From assembly GCA_030522415.1 (NCBI GenBank), contig CM060107.1, forward strand, positions 24,618,571 through 24,682,570: 64,000 nucleotides of DNA. Reading direction: 5' to 3'. Below, piece after piece: positions 32,929 through 43,795 of the stretch. The notes below the pieces were generated by a model. It ran no database searches. It was not told the origin of the DNA and worked only from the letters and a program-made list of their open reading frames with translations. Within the stretch, counting starts at the first letter, position 1. Each line of letters opens with the position of its first letter. Position numbers and translations under genes: made by a program. The stretch comes from Channallabes apus. Its lineage: Eukaryota > Chordata > Actinopteri > Siluriformes > Clariidae.

Positions 32929-34542
32929 CAGTGGTGTGAAAAACTATTTGCCCCCTTCCTGATTTCTTATTCTTTTGCATATTTGTCACACTTAAATGTT
33001 TCTGCTCATCAAAAACCGTTAACTATTAGTCAAAGATAACATAATTGAACACAAAATGCAGTTTTTAAATGAAGGTTTACGTTATTAAGGGAGAAAAAAA
33101 ACTCCAAATCTACATGGCCCTGTGTGAAAAAGTGATTGCCCCCCTTGTTAAAAAATAACGTAACTGTGGTTTATCACACCTGAGTTCAATTTCTGTAGTC
33201 ACCCCCAGGCCTGATTACTGCCTGATTACCTGTTTCAATCAAGAAATCACTTAAATAGGAGCTACCTGTCACAGAGAAGTAGACCAAAAGCACCTCAAAA
33301 GCTAGACATCATGCCAAGATCCAAAGAAATTCAGGAACAAATGAGAACAAAAGTAATTGAGTCTGGTAAAGGTTATAAAGCCATTTCTAAAGCTTTGGGA
33401 CTCCAGCGAACCACAGTGAGAGCCATTATCCACAAATGGCAAAAACATGGAACAGTGGTGAACCTTCCCAGGAGTGGCCGGCCGACCAAAATTAACCCAA
33501 GAGAGCAGAGACAACTCATCCGAGAGGCCACAAAAGACCCCAGGACAACATCTAAAGAACTGCAGACCTCACTTGCCTCAATTAAGGTCAGTGTTCACGA
33601 CTCCACCATAAGAAAGAGACTGGGCAAAAACGGCCTGCATGGCAGATTTCCAAGGTGCAAACCACTTTTAAGCAAAAAGAACATTAAGGCTCGTCTCAGT
33701 TTTGCAAAAAAACATCTCAATGATTGCCAAGACTTTTGGGAAAATACCTTGTGGACCGACGAGACAAAAGTTGAACTTTTTGGAAGGTGCGTGTCCCGTT
33801 ACGTCTGGCATAAAAGTAACACAGCATTTCAGAAAAAGAACATCATACCAACAGTAAAATATGGTGGTGGTAGTGTGATGGTCTGGGGTTGTTTTGCTGC
33901 TTCAGGACCTGGAAGGCTTGCTGTGATAGATGGAACCAAGAATTCTACTGTCTACCAAAAAATCCTGAAGGAGAATGTCCGGCCATCTGTTCGTCAACTT
34001 AAGCTGAAGCGATCTAGGGTGCTGCAGCAGGACAATGACCCAAAACACACCAGCAAATCCACCTCTGAATGGCTGAAGAAAAACAAAATGAAGACTTTGG
34101 AGTGGCCTAGTCAAAGTCCTGACCTGAATCCTATTGAGATGTTGTGGCATGACCTTAAAAAGGCGGTTCATGCTAGAAAACCCTCAAATAAAGCTGAATT
34201 ACAACAATTCTGCAAAGATGAGTGGGCCAAAATTCCTCCAGAGCGCTGTAAAGGACTCGTTGCAAGTTATCGCAAACGCTTGATTGTAGTTATTGCTGCT
34301 AAGGGTGGCCCAACCAGTTATTAGGTTCAGGGGGCAATTACTTTTTCACACAGGGCCATGTAGGTTTGGATTTTTTTTCTCCCTAAATAATAAAACCCCT
34401 CATTTAAAAACTGCATTTTGTGTTTCCTTGTGTTATCTTTGACTAATAGTTAAATGTGTTTGATGATCAGAAACATTTTGTGTGACAAACATGCAAAAGA
34501 ATAAGAAATCAGGAGGGGGGCAAATAGTTTTTCACACCACTG
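32929..34542 (+). mobile_element. Nearly intact Tc1-like element
   Basis: Long inverted terminal repeats begin CAGTGGTGTGAAAAACTATT and carry inner direct-repeat copies (near 33110-33150 and 34325-34365), the IR/DR arrangement of fish Tc1 elements. TA flanks both ends (32927-32928, 34543-34544). The single transposase frame at 33311-34324 is uninterrupted. A truncated sister copy is at 41510-42889. Confidence 0.95.
33311..34324 (+). CDS. Tc1-like DD34E transposase
   Basis: The 337-residue frame has an N-terminal paired-type double helix-turn-helix (about 1-110) with a GRPTK hook motif between the halves, and a DDE domain. Catalytic residues are visible: Asp150 (LWTDETK), Asp241 (VLQQDNDPKHTS) and Glu276 (PDLNPIEMLWHDL), with 34 residues between the last two. 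It acts in the nucleus, cutting and pasting its own element at TA. Fish Tc1 transposases are commonly 340 residues; compared with the sister copy at 41680 this one lacks three residues (Ile-Tyr-Gln region, after VIE at 16-18) in the first DNA-binding helix region. The rest is open and the catalytic triad complete. Activity is unproven; the missing residues may impair DNA binding. The start is the Met in front of the conserved PRSKE. Confidence 0.93.
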   Translation: MPRSKEIQEQMRTKVIESGKGYKAISKALGLQRTTVRAIIHKWQKHGTVVNLPRSGRPTKINPREQRQLIREATKDPRTTSKELQTSLASIKVSVHDSTIRKRLGKNGLHGRFPRCKPLLSKKNIKARLSFAKKHLNDCQDFWENTLWTDETKVELFGRCVSRYVWHKSNTAFQKKNIIPTVKYGGGSVMVWGCFAASGPGRLAVIDGTKNSTVYQKILKENVRPSVRQLKLKRSRVLQQDNDPKHTSKSTSEWLKKNKMKTLEWPSQSPDLNPIEMLWHDLKKAVHARKPSNKAELQQFCKDEWAKIPPERCKGLVASYRKRLIVVIAAKGGPTSY

Positions 34543-34731
34543 TATATGTATGTCAGTTGTTTTTGCCTATTCATTGACATAATTACATTTAACTTGATGC
34601 ACCTTAATCCCAGGTGTTTTTTTTTTTTTTTGCACTCATAGGGAGCATTAAGTGATTTTTACATGCATACATCCGACACTGTTTTGCCAAATAGAGCAAC
34701 TTGTCTAACAAATGTCCTTTCTTTCCATCAG

Positions 34732-34800
34732 GTAGTTCAGAAAGATCAAGCTCAGGCAGAACTTGTGAGGTGCACGGTGGCCCTGTTTGTCCTTAGGTAG
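34732..34800 (+). other. Candidate terminal exon with polyadenylation signal
   Basis: A pyrimidine-rich acceptor CTTTCTTTCCATCAG (34717-34731) precedes 23 codons ending in TAG at 34798-34800 (peptide VVQKDQAQAELVRC and on). AATAAA lies at 35014-35019 followed by a T/G-rich stretch. It joins in frame, phase 0, to the donor at 32059; the Tc1-like element lies in the intervening intron. Confidence 0.4.
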
Positions 34801-35307
34801 GAAGAGGACTGTTTTTAGCCACCACATGAAATAGGGATTGTGACTTACTGAGTTTCTATCAGTCGCACATGAATGTTCCATGTTGTTTGGCATCATCTAT
34901 GTGCTAAACTTGCATTGTTTTATTCATTAAATTTTTGTTTTCTGTCTTTTAATTGGAGAAATAATGGTACAGTACAACAAAAAGAATAGGTAATGTATGG
35001 TTTCAAGGATGGTAATAAATGCTTTTGAAGAGAACTTGTTTGTTGATTGTCTTCATTTATAAATGTAACTTCTCTACATAAATGAACTTTTTTGGCAAAG
35101 AGAAGTACATTTCAGAAAAAGACTATTTGTTGATTTTTTATGTATAATTCATAAAATTAAGTTTGTACGTAATCATACTTTTAACTTGAGAATAATGAAA
35201 AAGATAATACTATAATTTACTCCTATTACTTTATACTACATGAATGTAATTTGTTTCTTTCAAGGTAAACACTAAACTTAAATATAAATGTTAAATTTTA
35301 GGTTTTT

Positions 35308-35837
35308 CTAAAGTGATATAATCAAGTTGTTAGAAAATAAGTTTTACTGGCCTAAGGCATTGTAATAACTTTTGTTTCTGATTTGGGTGGATTAATTTCT
35401 TTTGCTTTGGGGAAACTTAAAAATATATTTATATTTAATCAAAATTAAACCTTAAATAATATTATAACATTTGATTTGAGAGAAAGTAAATAAATTGCTT
35501 GTAACAAATTGAAGCAATTTTTTTAAGTTGATACAAAGTATAATTTTTTTCAGTGTACTGAAAATTTTTAATTTTTACTAAAGTGAAAATCAAGTTGTTA
35601 CAAAGTCGAAAAATTAGTTTTACTGGCCTAAAGCATTGTAACAACTTTTGTTTTTGATTTGGATGGATGAATTTATTTTTGCTTTGGTGAAACTTAAAAA
35701 TATATTTATATTTAATAAAAATTAAACCTTATATAAAATTATAACATTTGATTTGAGAGAAAGTAAAACAATTACGTGTAACAAATTGAAGCAATTTTTT
35801 AAAGTTGATCCAAAGCATCAACACTTTTTTCAGTGTA
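35308..35837. repeat. Two tandem copies of a 250-260 base MITE-like unit
   Basis: Units 35308-35557 and 35578-35837 are similar throughout (for example ACTGGCCTAA..GCATTGTAA, then ACATTTGATTTGAGAGAAAG). Each ends in TTTTTTCAGTGTA. At the junction TTTTCAGTGTACTGAAAA (about 35547-35564) is nearly palindromic, as if a right end and a left end abut. Confidence 0.75.
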
Positions 35838-35841
35838 GAGA

Positions 35842-36146
35842 AGAGAAGAGAGTACAGATGTCGCCGTTAAAAACGCACGTTTCGAGAAAAGGGATCCCGT
35901 GACTTGCCGCGGCTTTGCGCGGCTGCATGCGGGAAGGTGTGAACATGCCCTTCATTACCTGTAGGGGGCAGTCGTGTTTCAGTCTGAAGTATTGTGTGTC
36001 TACTGAAGCCGAAAATGTGTCCAAATTAAACCGCGCATGCATGTTTGGAGACGCTGTGCCCGCGCTATGGATCAGTCGGTTGTGGATCATCACGGAGGTA
36101 TTACACAGCGTGGCTGGAGCTGGAGTTTGTCGTGTTCGAGGTAAGT
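35842..36146 (+). promoter_or_regulatory. CpG-rich head with splice donor (candidate first exon)
   Basis: A GC-rich, CpG-rich island in AT-rich surroundings ends in a consensus donor CGAG/GTAAGT (36137-36146). Frames across it stay open to the donor (ATG at 35915 or 36045), but no domain is recognised. A partly similar stretch, in inverted orientation (GGCAAGTC..GGCGACATCTGTA), lies at about 44095-44175. Confidence 0.4.
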
Positions 36147-36846
36147 TTAGCTTTCTGTTTTGGATGTGATTTGCGCTTTCATGACTCCCAATTAATGTTC
36201 ATCTTAATCTCAGGATGTACAATTAGCAATATTTCAGTTTTTAATAGTGTGGATATTCACAAAACACCGTTTTCATGTAAAAACCTGAACCTATGGAGCC
36301 CCCCAGGGGTCCTGTGGTAAATAAATAAATAAATAAAATAATAACGAACCGAGCGCGCCGATTAATAAACTGAGATGTGTGTTTCTTACCCCCACCCCTC
36401 GTGAAAACGACGTGTTCAGACAAAGGCTCGCCAGTGAGATGCCATTTCTGAACAAACTGAGTCGTGTGTGTTAAAGCATTAAATGGTAAAAGAGCACTAG
36501 CAATAAACGTTTTTTTCTGAATCTGAATTTTATTAATAAGTTACAAGTTAAATTTCAACTGTAAAGAACCTGTACATATGTTCATACAGTATTGACAGCA
36601 GCTCTAATTTGTCTAAATCGCATTGCAGACAAGAAAAAGAAGCAGAGTCATCCTGTGACCTTGCATGCTTAATCTTTCCACACATGATTCTTGCTTCTCA
36701 CTTTTTCCTTAATCTCCGGTTCGGTTCTGGTTTCGGTCTGTTCTCATGAGTTGTGAAGCAAGAGGAAAAAAGTATAAATATTGTTCATTTGCTAAATTAA
36801 GTATCATGAATTTTAATTGAATATCTATCTCTGTATTTTTTCACAG

Positions 36847-36921
36847 CAGTTTGTGACTGAAAGTGTGTCTGCATCTGACTTCAGGAGTTTCCTGACCAAC
36901 GTATCTAACGGTCATATTTAA
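36847..36921 (+). other. Candidate terminal exon
   Basis: A T-rich acceptor TGTATTTTTTCACAG (36832-36846) precedes 25 codons, QFVTESVSASDFRSFLTNVS and on, ending in TAA at 36919-36921. It lies about 700 bases after the donor at 36141. No clear AATAAA follows within 100 bases. Protein unknown. Confidence 0.33.
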
Positions 36922-37405
36922 AAATCATAACGTACAGGTATAAAGTACAAAACGTTTTTGTTGGTGTTTAATTTTGTTTCTATGATTAATACTTATTTGT
37001 GGTGTTTTATGTTTTGTACATCAAATTGAGACCTCATTTGTAAGTTACTGTTATCTCGTTTTCTCGTTTTTGTATAAATTAATCAAATGTTTGCTTATTA
37101 AATGTATTTTTTATTTAAAAAAATTACGAATCTGTTTTATTATTAGCTGAGAGTGTGGTTTATTTATTTATTATCATATTTGGTCATTGTAACATGCATT
37201 AGGGAGCATTATCTCTGCGATGTGTGTGCTATCTGGGAATGAATTAACTTTACTTGATTATTTTAAATAAATCTAATTTGTGCATTAAATATAATTATGT
37301 AACTTTTACTTGATTTCTTTGATTGTTAATTTAATTATTAAGTAGATTTTACCGGACAATTACGGGTGAGTTTTACTTAATATTGGAGTCAATAAAATTT
37401 ACTTA

Positions 37406-38781
37406 CAAACCGGATTCCAAAAAAGTTGGGACACTAAACAAATTGTGAATAAAACCTGAATGCAATGATGTGGAGATGGCAAATGTCAATATTTTATTCA
37501 GAATAGAACATAGATGACAGATCAAAATTTAATCCGAGAAAATGTATCATTTTAAAGGAAAAATATGTTGATTCCAAATTTCACGGTGTCAACAAATCCC
37601 AAAAAAGTTGGGACAAGTAGCAATAAGAGGCTGGAAAAAGTAAATTTGAGCATAACGAAGAGCTGGAAGACCAATTAACAGTAATTAGGTTAATTGACAA
37701 CATGATTGGGTATAAAAAGAGCTTCTCAGCGTGGCAGTGTCTCTCAGAAGCCAAGATGGGTAGAGGATCACCAATTCCCACAATGTTGCACAGAAAGATA
37801 GTGGAGCAATATCAGAAAGGTGTTACCCAGCGAAAAATTGCAAAGACTTGCAGTTATTATCATCAACTGTGCATAATATCATCCGAAGATTCAGAGAATC
37901 TGGAACAATCTCTGTGCGTAAGGGTCAAGGGCGTAAAACCATACTGGATGCCCGTGATCTCCAGGCCCTTAAACGACACTGCACCACAAACAGGAATGCT
38001 ACTGTAAAGGAAATCACAGAATGGGCTCAGGAATACTTCCAGAAACCATCGTCAGTGAAAACATCCATCGTGCCATCCGCCGTTGCCAGCTGAAACTCTA
38101 CAGTGCAAAGTAGAGTTATTTGCTCAGTTCAGAAGCCTGCATCTCTGATGGTATGGGGTTGCATGAGTGCGTGTGGCATGGGCAGCTTGCATGTCTGGAA
38201 AGGCACCATCAATGCAGAAAAATATATTCAGGTTCTAGAACAACATATGCTCCCATCCAGACGTCATCTCTTTCAGGGAAGACCCTGCATTTTTCAACAA
38301 GATAATGCCAGACAACATTCTGCATCGATCACAACATCATGGCTGCGTAGGAGAAGGATCCGGGTACTGAAATGGCCAGTCTGCAGTCCAGATCTTTCCC
38401 CTATAGAGAACATTTGGCGCACCATGAAGAGGAAGGTGGCCCAAGACGACTGAACAGTTGGAGAGAGCATTCCTATTTCTAAACTTGAGAAACTGGTCGT
38501 CTCGGTCCCCAGACGTCTGTTGAGTGTTGTAAGAAGAAGGGGAGATGCCACACAGTGGTGAAAATGGCCTTGTCCCAACTTTTTTGGGATTTGTTGACAC
38601 CATGACATTTTGATTCACCATACTTTTCCCTTAAAATTATACATTTTCTCAGTTTAAACTTTTGTTCCGTGATTTATGTTCTATTCTGAATAAAATATTG
38701 ACATTTGCCATCTCCACATCATTGCATTCAGTTTTTATTCACAATTTGTTTAGTGTCCCAACTTTTTTGGAATCCGGTTTG
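37406..38781 (+). mobile_element. Dead Tc1-like element (ends CAAACCGGATTCC)
   Basis: Inverted repeats of over 100 bases (CAAACCGGATTCCAAAAAAG and AATGCAATGATGTGGAGATG are seen inverted on the right) enclose 1376 bases, flanked by TA (37404-37405, 38782-38783). It is inserted in another AT-rich repeat whose end TTTTTTTCAGTG lies at 38833-38846. The interior is a broken transposase. Confidence 0.9.
37756..38453 (+). pseudogene. Broken transposase of the 37406-38781 element
   Basis: The start MGRGSPIPTMLHRKIVEQYQ is the helix-turn-helix region; it shifts frame at about 37850 and continues as IIRRFRESGTISVRKGQGRK. Around 38095 the segment containing the first catalytic Asp is missing. The remainder (38103-38453) keeps SLMVWGCMSACGMGSLHVW, the second Asp in FQQDNARQHSA and the acidic residue in SPDLSPIENIW. 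It cannot be active. Confidence 0.88.
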
Positions 38782-38846
38782 TAAAATCTATTTGTGCAAA
38801 TTGTTAAGAGGATTTTATCAAGTAAATCTTACAAGTTCTTTTTTTC

Positions 38847-39610
38847 AGTGCATGGGTGAACACGATGATTTAAGAATTTAATTAAGCATATATATGTTTA
38901 TATATATTTAATTATATATGTGTGTTTACCGTATAAACTTTTTTCTATGTACAGGTACAATCAGAAAAATGTAACCAGAAAACAGCATATAACTTTAAAC
39001 TTACATTGATTAGCAATATAAACAACACACCTATGAGGCTGGACAATGGAATAAACTGTGTGGGTGCCAATAATATTAAATATTTATCTGTTAACTCTTT
39101 GACAATACTGCTGCTTTTTGTTGGAAACTGGCAGACATAAAAAATATGAAAAATACTTTAAATATATATAAAGGGGACGATGGGCTAAAGCCCCCCTAAA
39201 AATGGCCTGGCGATGCCCGTGTATATATAATGAAAATATTATGTGTAAAGAAAATATAATTTATATATTCGTGTTTAATTACAAAAAAAAAAACATTTTA
39301 ATGGTTAGTGATTGTTGCAGACATTCACATTATTTTTTGGGGAAGAGCTTGGCTTGTACAGGCTACTATACGCTCATCAGCAGTCGGCGCCTTGCTGTAA
39401 CCAGAAGATCAAAGGAGCAGTTATCGGCTGACACGTAGCCATCTGAGTTTGGAGACCCACAGAACCCCCATTGTAATGCCTCTTCTCACCTTTCATTCAT
39501 GATAGGTTTTGCTGATGGGGAAACTAAAATTCAAATTCAAAGAATTGGGGGTTTTAAAAACAATTAACAAGGCCGAGTAGACGACTCTGCCTAAAATGTT
39601 TTTCACCAAC
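38847..39610. other. AT-rich stretch, nothing recognised
   Basis: No frame, terminus or splice-site pair stands out. Confidence 0.5.
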
Positions 39611-39615
39611 AAAAC

Positions 39616-39727
<112 letters not shown>

Positions 39728-39786
39728 CAATCACATTCCAGCTCTTATTCCCAGCCGTGGTCAAATAATGGATGAAATAATTATTC

Positions 39787-39849
39787 AATGCTGGACACAA
39801 AGAACAAACAGACATTGCTTTTCATCGTGTTTTTTGCAGTTTGTGTCCA

Positions 39850-39892
<43 letters not shown>
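39787..39892. repeat. Inverted repeat and (AT)n run
   Basis: GCTGGACACAAA near 39790 is repeated inverted as TTTGTGTCCAGC at about 39839-39850, followed by an AT run to 39892. With the AT run at 39663-39724 the whole is roughly mirror-like and could extrude a cruciform. Confidence 0.7.
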
Positions 39893-39896
<4 letters not shown>

Positions 39897-40164
39897 ATTC
39901 ATGTCTATTTATGATCTTAAAAAATATGTAAAAACATATGATCTTTTTGAGTTATGAGTTGTTGTTTTTTATTATTCATAAGACAACCTTTCAGTTTTGT
40001 AAATATTCTAGTTATAGTGTGTTAAGTCTTTCTTAAACGGTTTTGAGAATTAAACCATCCAGCTAAGATCAATATTATTAATATTAAACATTTTATTTCT
40101 ATTTATTCTATGTTTTGCTGGAGAAATACATTTTAGGCAGATGTGTCTCGGTCTTGTTAAATAG

Positions 40165-40250
40165 TTTTAAACCCCTCAATTGTGCCAATTCCCCCATCCG
40201 AAACCGGTTTGATAACTTCACACCTATCAAAGGTGAGAAGAGGGACTGAG
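40165..40250. repeat. Dispersed repeat, copy 2, block A
   Basis: Matches about 4110-4195 (AATTCCCCCATC..GGTTTGATAACTTCACACC..ATCAAAGGTGAGAAG). Its block B partner is at about 44010-44029. Confidence 0.6.
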
Positions 40251-40280
40251 CTGTAACTGAGCGCGCTTTCACGTTGTACA

Positions 40281-40331
<51 letters not shown>

Positions 40332-40333
40332 TA

Positions 40334-41365
40334 TAGAGGCACGTGCAGAGGGGGGAGGGCGGCGGGTGCTTGACCACCCGCCCCTTTCCTCCAGGATGTC
40401 TCAAGTGCCCTTTTTTCTGTGTATGTGCGTATGGAGCCCTGTCATTGCCCCTCAACAATAAAATGTAACTATTAATCTCAATTTTGCTAAATAAAAGGAT
40501 CTGGCTTGCATTCGTCACATGCCTGCCATTAACCAATGCTCGCCCTTGAGGGCAGAGCGCTCTCGTTACGAGCCGGGTACGAGCATGCAAAGTGCACACG
40601 CATTTTCTGCAGGCTGGGCGGTGCAGAGCTTGACGAGGAGCAGGCAAATTAACTGGAAGGTGCAGACTGTAGCGAAACAGTAAATAGGATGTACAGCGCA
40701 CACTATAGTCTATAACAACAAATGAATTGAAATAAATGAGCATGCTGTTTGTGCAACAGCACGGCAAACATTACCTGTCCTTTTATGAACTGCACAAGTA
40801 GTGGTGGTCATTAACTGCTAGCTAACTGGGTAAGGGGGTTACAGGGGGGTCTATAGCTCTGTCCACCGTTTTAGGGAACATGTTCAGTTTTAAAGTAAGT
40901 TACAGTTTTATTTCACTAAAAGCCATCTAATATGGATATCCACATAATTATGGATTATTATATTTATGATATAAAAAACACCGTTTTTAAAGAAAGTATA
41001 TTAAGTAACAGATAATATTAGGTTTAGATTTCAAATTAGATAAAATGCTGATTTTACAGCAGTAAAATAATTGTATCTCTACAGTTTAAACATTTAATAA
41101 GCACTGCATGTGCATGTTTGTGTGTTTTATGTGTATAGATTCTTAAAAATTATTACTAATAATATAATAATCAACAGCAACATTGTACGCCATCAGGTAA
41201 AACATAGGCTACATTTGCTTTGCATTGTCCCGACCTGATGACAGTCATACAGTAAGATGCAATTCCATATTATATTCGTTATGAATGTGAGTTGTTGTTA
41301 TTCAGCATGTTCAATCTTTTTTAACTTTGAGCACCCGCCCTTTTAAGCATCTCTGCACGGCCCTG
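40334..41365. mobile_element. hAT-like non-autonomous transposon in a (CA)n tract
   Basis: The left end (GGCACGTGCAGAGG..GCGGGTGCTT) matches the inverse of the right end (GAGCACCCGC..CTCTGCACGGCCCTG). CA microsatellite sequence lies on both sides (40286-40326, 41366 on), as if the element landed in a CA run; this masks any 8-bp duplication. About 1.03 kb, no transposase. Confidence 0.7.
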
Positions 41366-41509
<144 letters not shown>

Positions 41510-42889
41510 GCCCCCCTTGTTAAAAAATAACTTAACTGTGGTTTATCACACCTGAGTTCAATTTCTGTAGTCACCCCCAGGCCTGATTACTGCCACACCT
41601 GTTTCAATCAAGAAATCACTTAAATAGGAGCTACCTGACACAGAGAAGTAGACCAAAAGCACCTCAAAAGCTAGACATCATGCCAAGATCCAAAGAAATT
41701 CAGGAACAAATGAGAACAAAAGTAATTGAGATCTATCAGTCTGGTAAAGGTTATAAAGCCATTTCTAAAGCTTTGGGACTCCAGCGAACCACAGTGAGAG
41801 CCATTATCCACAAATGGCAAAAACATGGAGCAGTGGTGAACTTTCCCAGGAGTGGCCGGCCGACCAAAATTACCCCAAGAGCGCAGAGACAACTCATCCA
41901 AGAGGCCACAAAAGACCCAAGGACAACATCTAAAGAACTGCAGGCCTCACTTGCCTCAATTAAGGTCAGTGTTCACGACTCCACCATAAGAAAGAGACTG
42001 GGCAAAAACAGCCTGCATGGCAGTTTTCCAAGGCGCAAACCACTTTTAAGCAAAAAGAACATTAAGGCTTGTCTCAATTTTGCTAAAAAACATCTCAACG
42101 ATTGACAAGACTTTTGGGAAAATACCTTGTGGACCGACGAGACAAAAGTTGAACGTTTTGGAAGGTGCGTGTCCCATTACATCTGGCGTAAAAGTAACAC
42201 AGCATTTCAGAAAAAGAACATCATACCAACAGTAAAATATGGTGGTGGTAGTGTGATTGTCTGGGGTTATTTTGCTGCTTCAGGACCTGGAAGGCTTGCT
42301 GTGATCGATGGAACCATGAATTCTACTGTCTACCAAAAAATCCTGAAGGAGAATGTCCGGCCATCTGTTCGTCAACTCAAGCTGAAGCGATCTTGGGTGC
42401 TGCAGCAGGACAATGACCCAAAACACACCAGCAAATCCACCTCTGAATGGCTGAAGAAAAACAAAATGAAGACTTTGGAGTGGCCTAGTCAAAGTCCTGA
42501 CCTGAATCCTATTGAGATGTTGTGGCATGACCTTAAAAAGGCGGTTCATGCTAGAAAACCTTCAAATAAAGCTGAGTGGGCTGAAATTCCTCCAGAGCGC
42601 TGTAAAAGACTCGTTGCAAGTTATCGCAAACGCTTGATTGCAGTTATTGCTGCTAAGGGTGGCCCAACCAGTTATTAGGTTCAGGGGGCAATTACTTTTT
42701 CACACAGGGCCATGTAGGTTTGGATTTTTTTCTCCCTAAATAATAAAACCCATCATTTAAAAATAGTGACTTAAAAATAGTATCTTTGACTAATAGTTAA
42801 ATGTGTTTGATGATCAGAAACATTTTGGGTGACAAACATGCAAAAGTATAAGAAATCAGGAGGGGGGCAAATAGTTTTTCACACCACTG
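41510..42889 (+). mobile_element. Tc1-like element, left end lost
   Basis: Sister of 32929-34542, very similar over its length. The outer left terminal repeat is missing: homology starts at GCCCCCCTTGTT directly after an AT run. The right terminal repeat is complete to CACACCACTG (42889). Without its left outer end it cannot be mobilised. Confidence 0.92.
41680..42678 (+). pseudogene. Tc1-like transposase pseudogene (sister of 33311-34324)
   Basis: The frame starts MPRSKEIQEQMRTKVIEIYQ, retaining the three residues absent from the other copy. It is broken by a premature stop at 42103-42105, just after KKHLND, and resumes at 42127 with all catalytic motifs (WTDETKVERFG, VLQQDNDPKHTS, PDLNPIEMLWHDL). 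An in-frame deletion near the C-terminus removes about eight residues between KPSNKAE and WAEIPPER. Confidence 0.93.
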
Positions 42890-42915
42890 TGTGTGTATAT
42901 ATATATATATATATC

Positions 42916-43091
42916 ATTCATGTCTTCTGATGATGGCGACACATTTTTTCGTTTTAAATAATATATGTTGGCATATTCACGAATCGGGACATTCGCATAG
43001 TTAACACTATCAGATAGCCTACTATCAGGAAATTAAATTAATTTCAAGACCATTTAAACCGAGGCATTGTCATGTCTTTCATTGTTTTGTA
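42916..43091. repeat. 176-base direct repeat, copy 1
   Basis: Begins ATTCATGTCTTCTGATGATG and ends CATTGTTTTGTA. About 93% identical, by eye, with 43620-43795, in the same orientation. Confidence 0.9.
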
Positions 43092-43619
43092 ATGAATCTT
43101 TTTTCAAAAGGAAACTGAAAACACAAAATAACCAGAGCTCCGCCATCTATGCGAGGACGGACGGGATTCTGGAAACTAAAACAAAAAACTAAAGATGCTC
43201 TCGGGACTTATGGCTTTACTGAGGATTTATAGGAAGAGAGAGAGTAGAGTTTGTGCTTTGTGCACTTTAACCCGAGAGCGCGCGCTAAACTGATGGGTGT
43301 TGCTCTCCGTCACTCTCTCTCCGGTGTCTTAGACAGACAGAGGCTTGGGCTTTGCTAATGTCTTCTCCAGCGTGCTTTGTCTTTGGCACTGACACCTTTT
43401 ACTGGTGCGACCGAATGATCACACGGAGTGTTGCGGTATCACGACCCGGCCCGTTCTGAACAGCTTATGCGCAGCGCCGCCCCTCGCGGTTACATACATA
43501 TCCACAAATACTTTGACAACATACACTTATCACGAATTGCATTTTATATGAATGTTACATATGAGACACGCACACAAACACATACTTATATAATATATGC
43601 ACATACAAACACATTGTTA
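43092..43619. other. Segment between the 176-base direct repeats
   Basis: A CpG-rich part (about 43135-43490) stands out from the AT-rich surroundings. No domain-bearing frame. The repeat-spacer-repeat layout resembles a miniature LTR element, but the repeats lack clear TG..CA ends. Confidence 0.4.
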
Positions 43620-43795
43620 ATTCATGTCTTCTGATGATGTTGACACATTTTTACGTTTTAAATAAGACATGTTGGCATATTCACAAATCAGGACATTCGC
43701 ATAGTTAACACTATCAGATAGCCTACTATCAGGAAATTAAATAAATTTCAAGACCATTTAAACCGCGGCATGGCCATGTCTTTCATTATTTTGTA
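43620..43795. repeat. 176-base direct repeat, copy 2
   Basis: Same length and limits as copy 1 at 42916-43091, with few substitutions and no indel needed. Confidence 0.9.
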
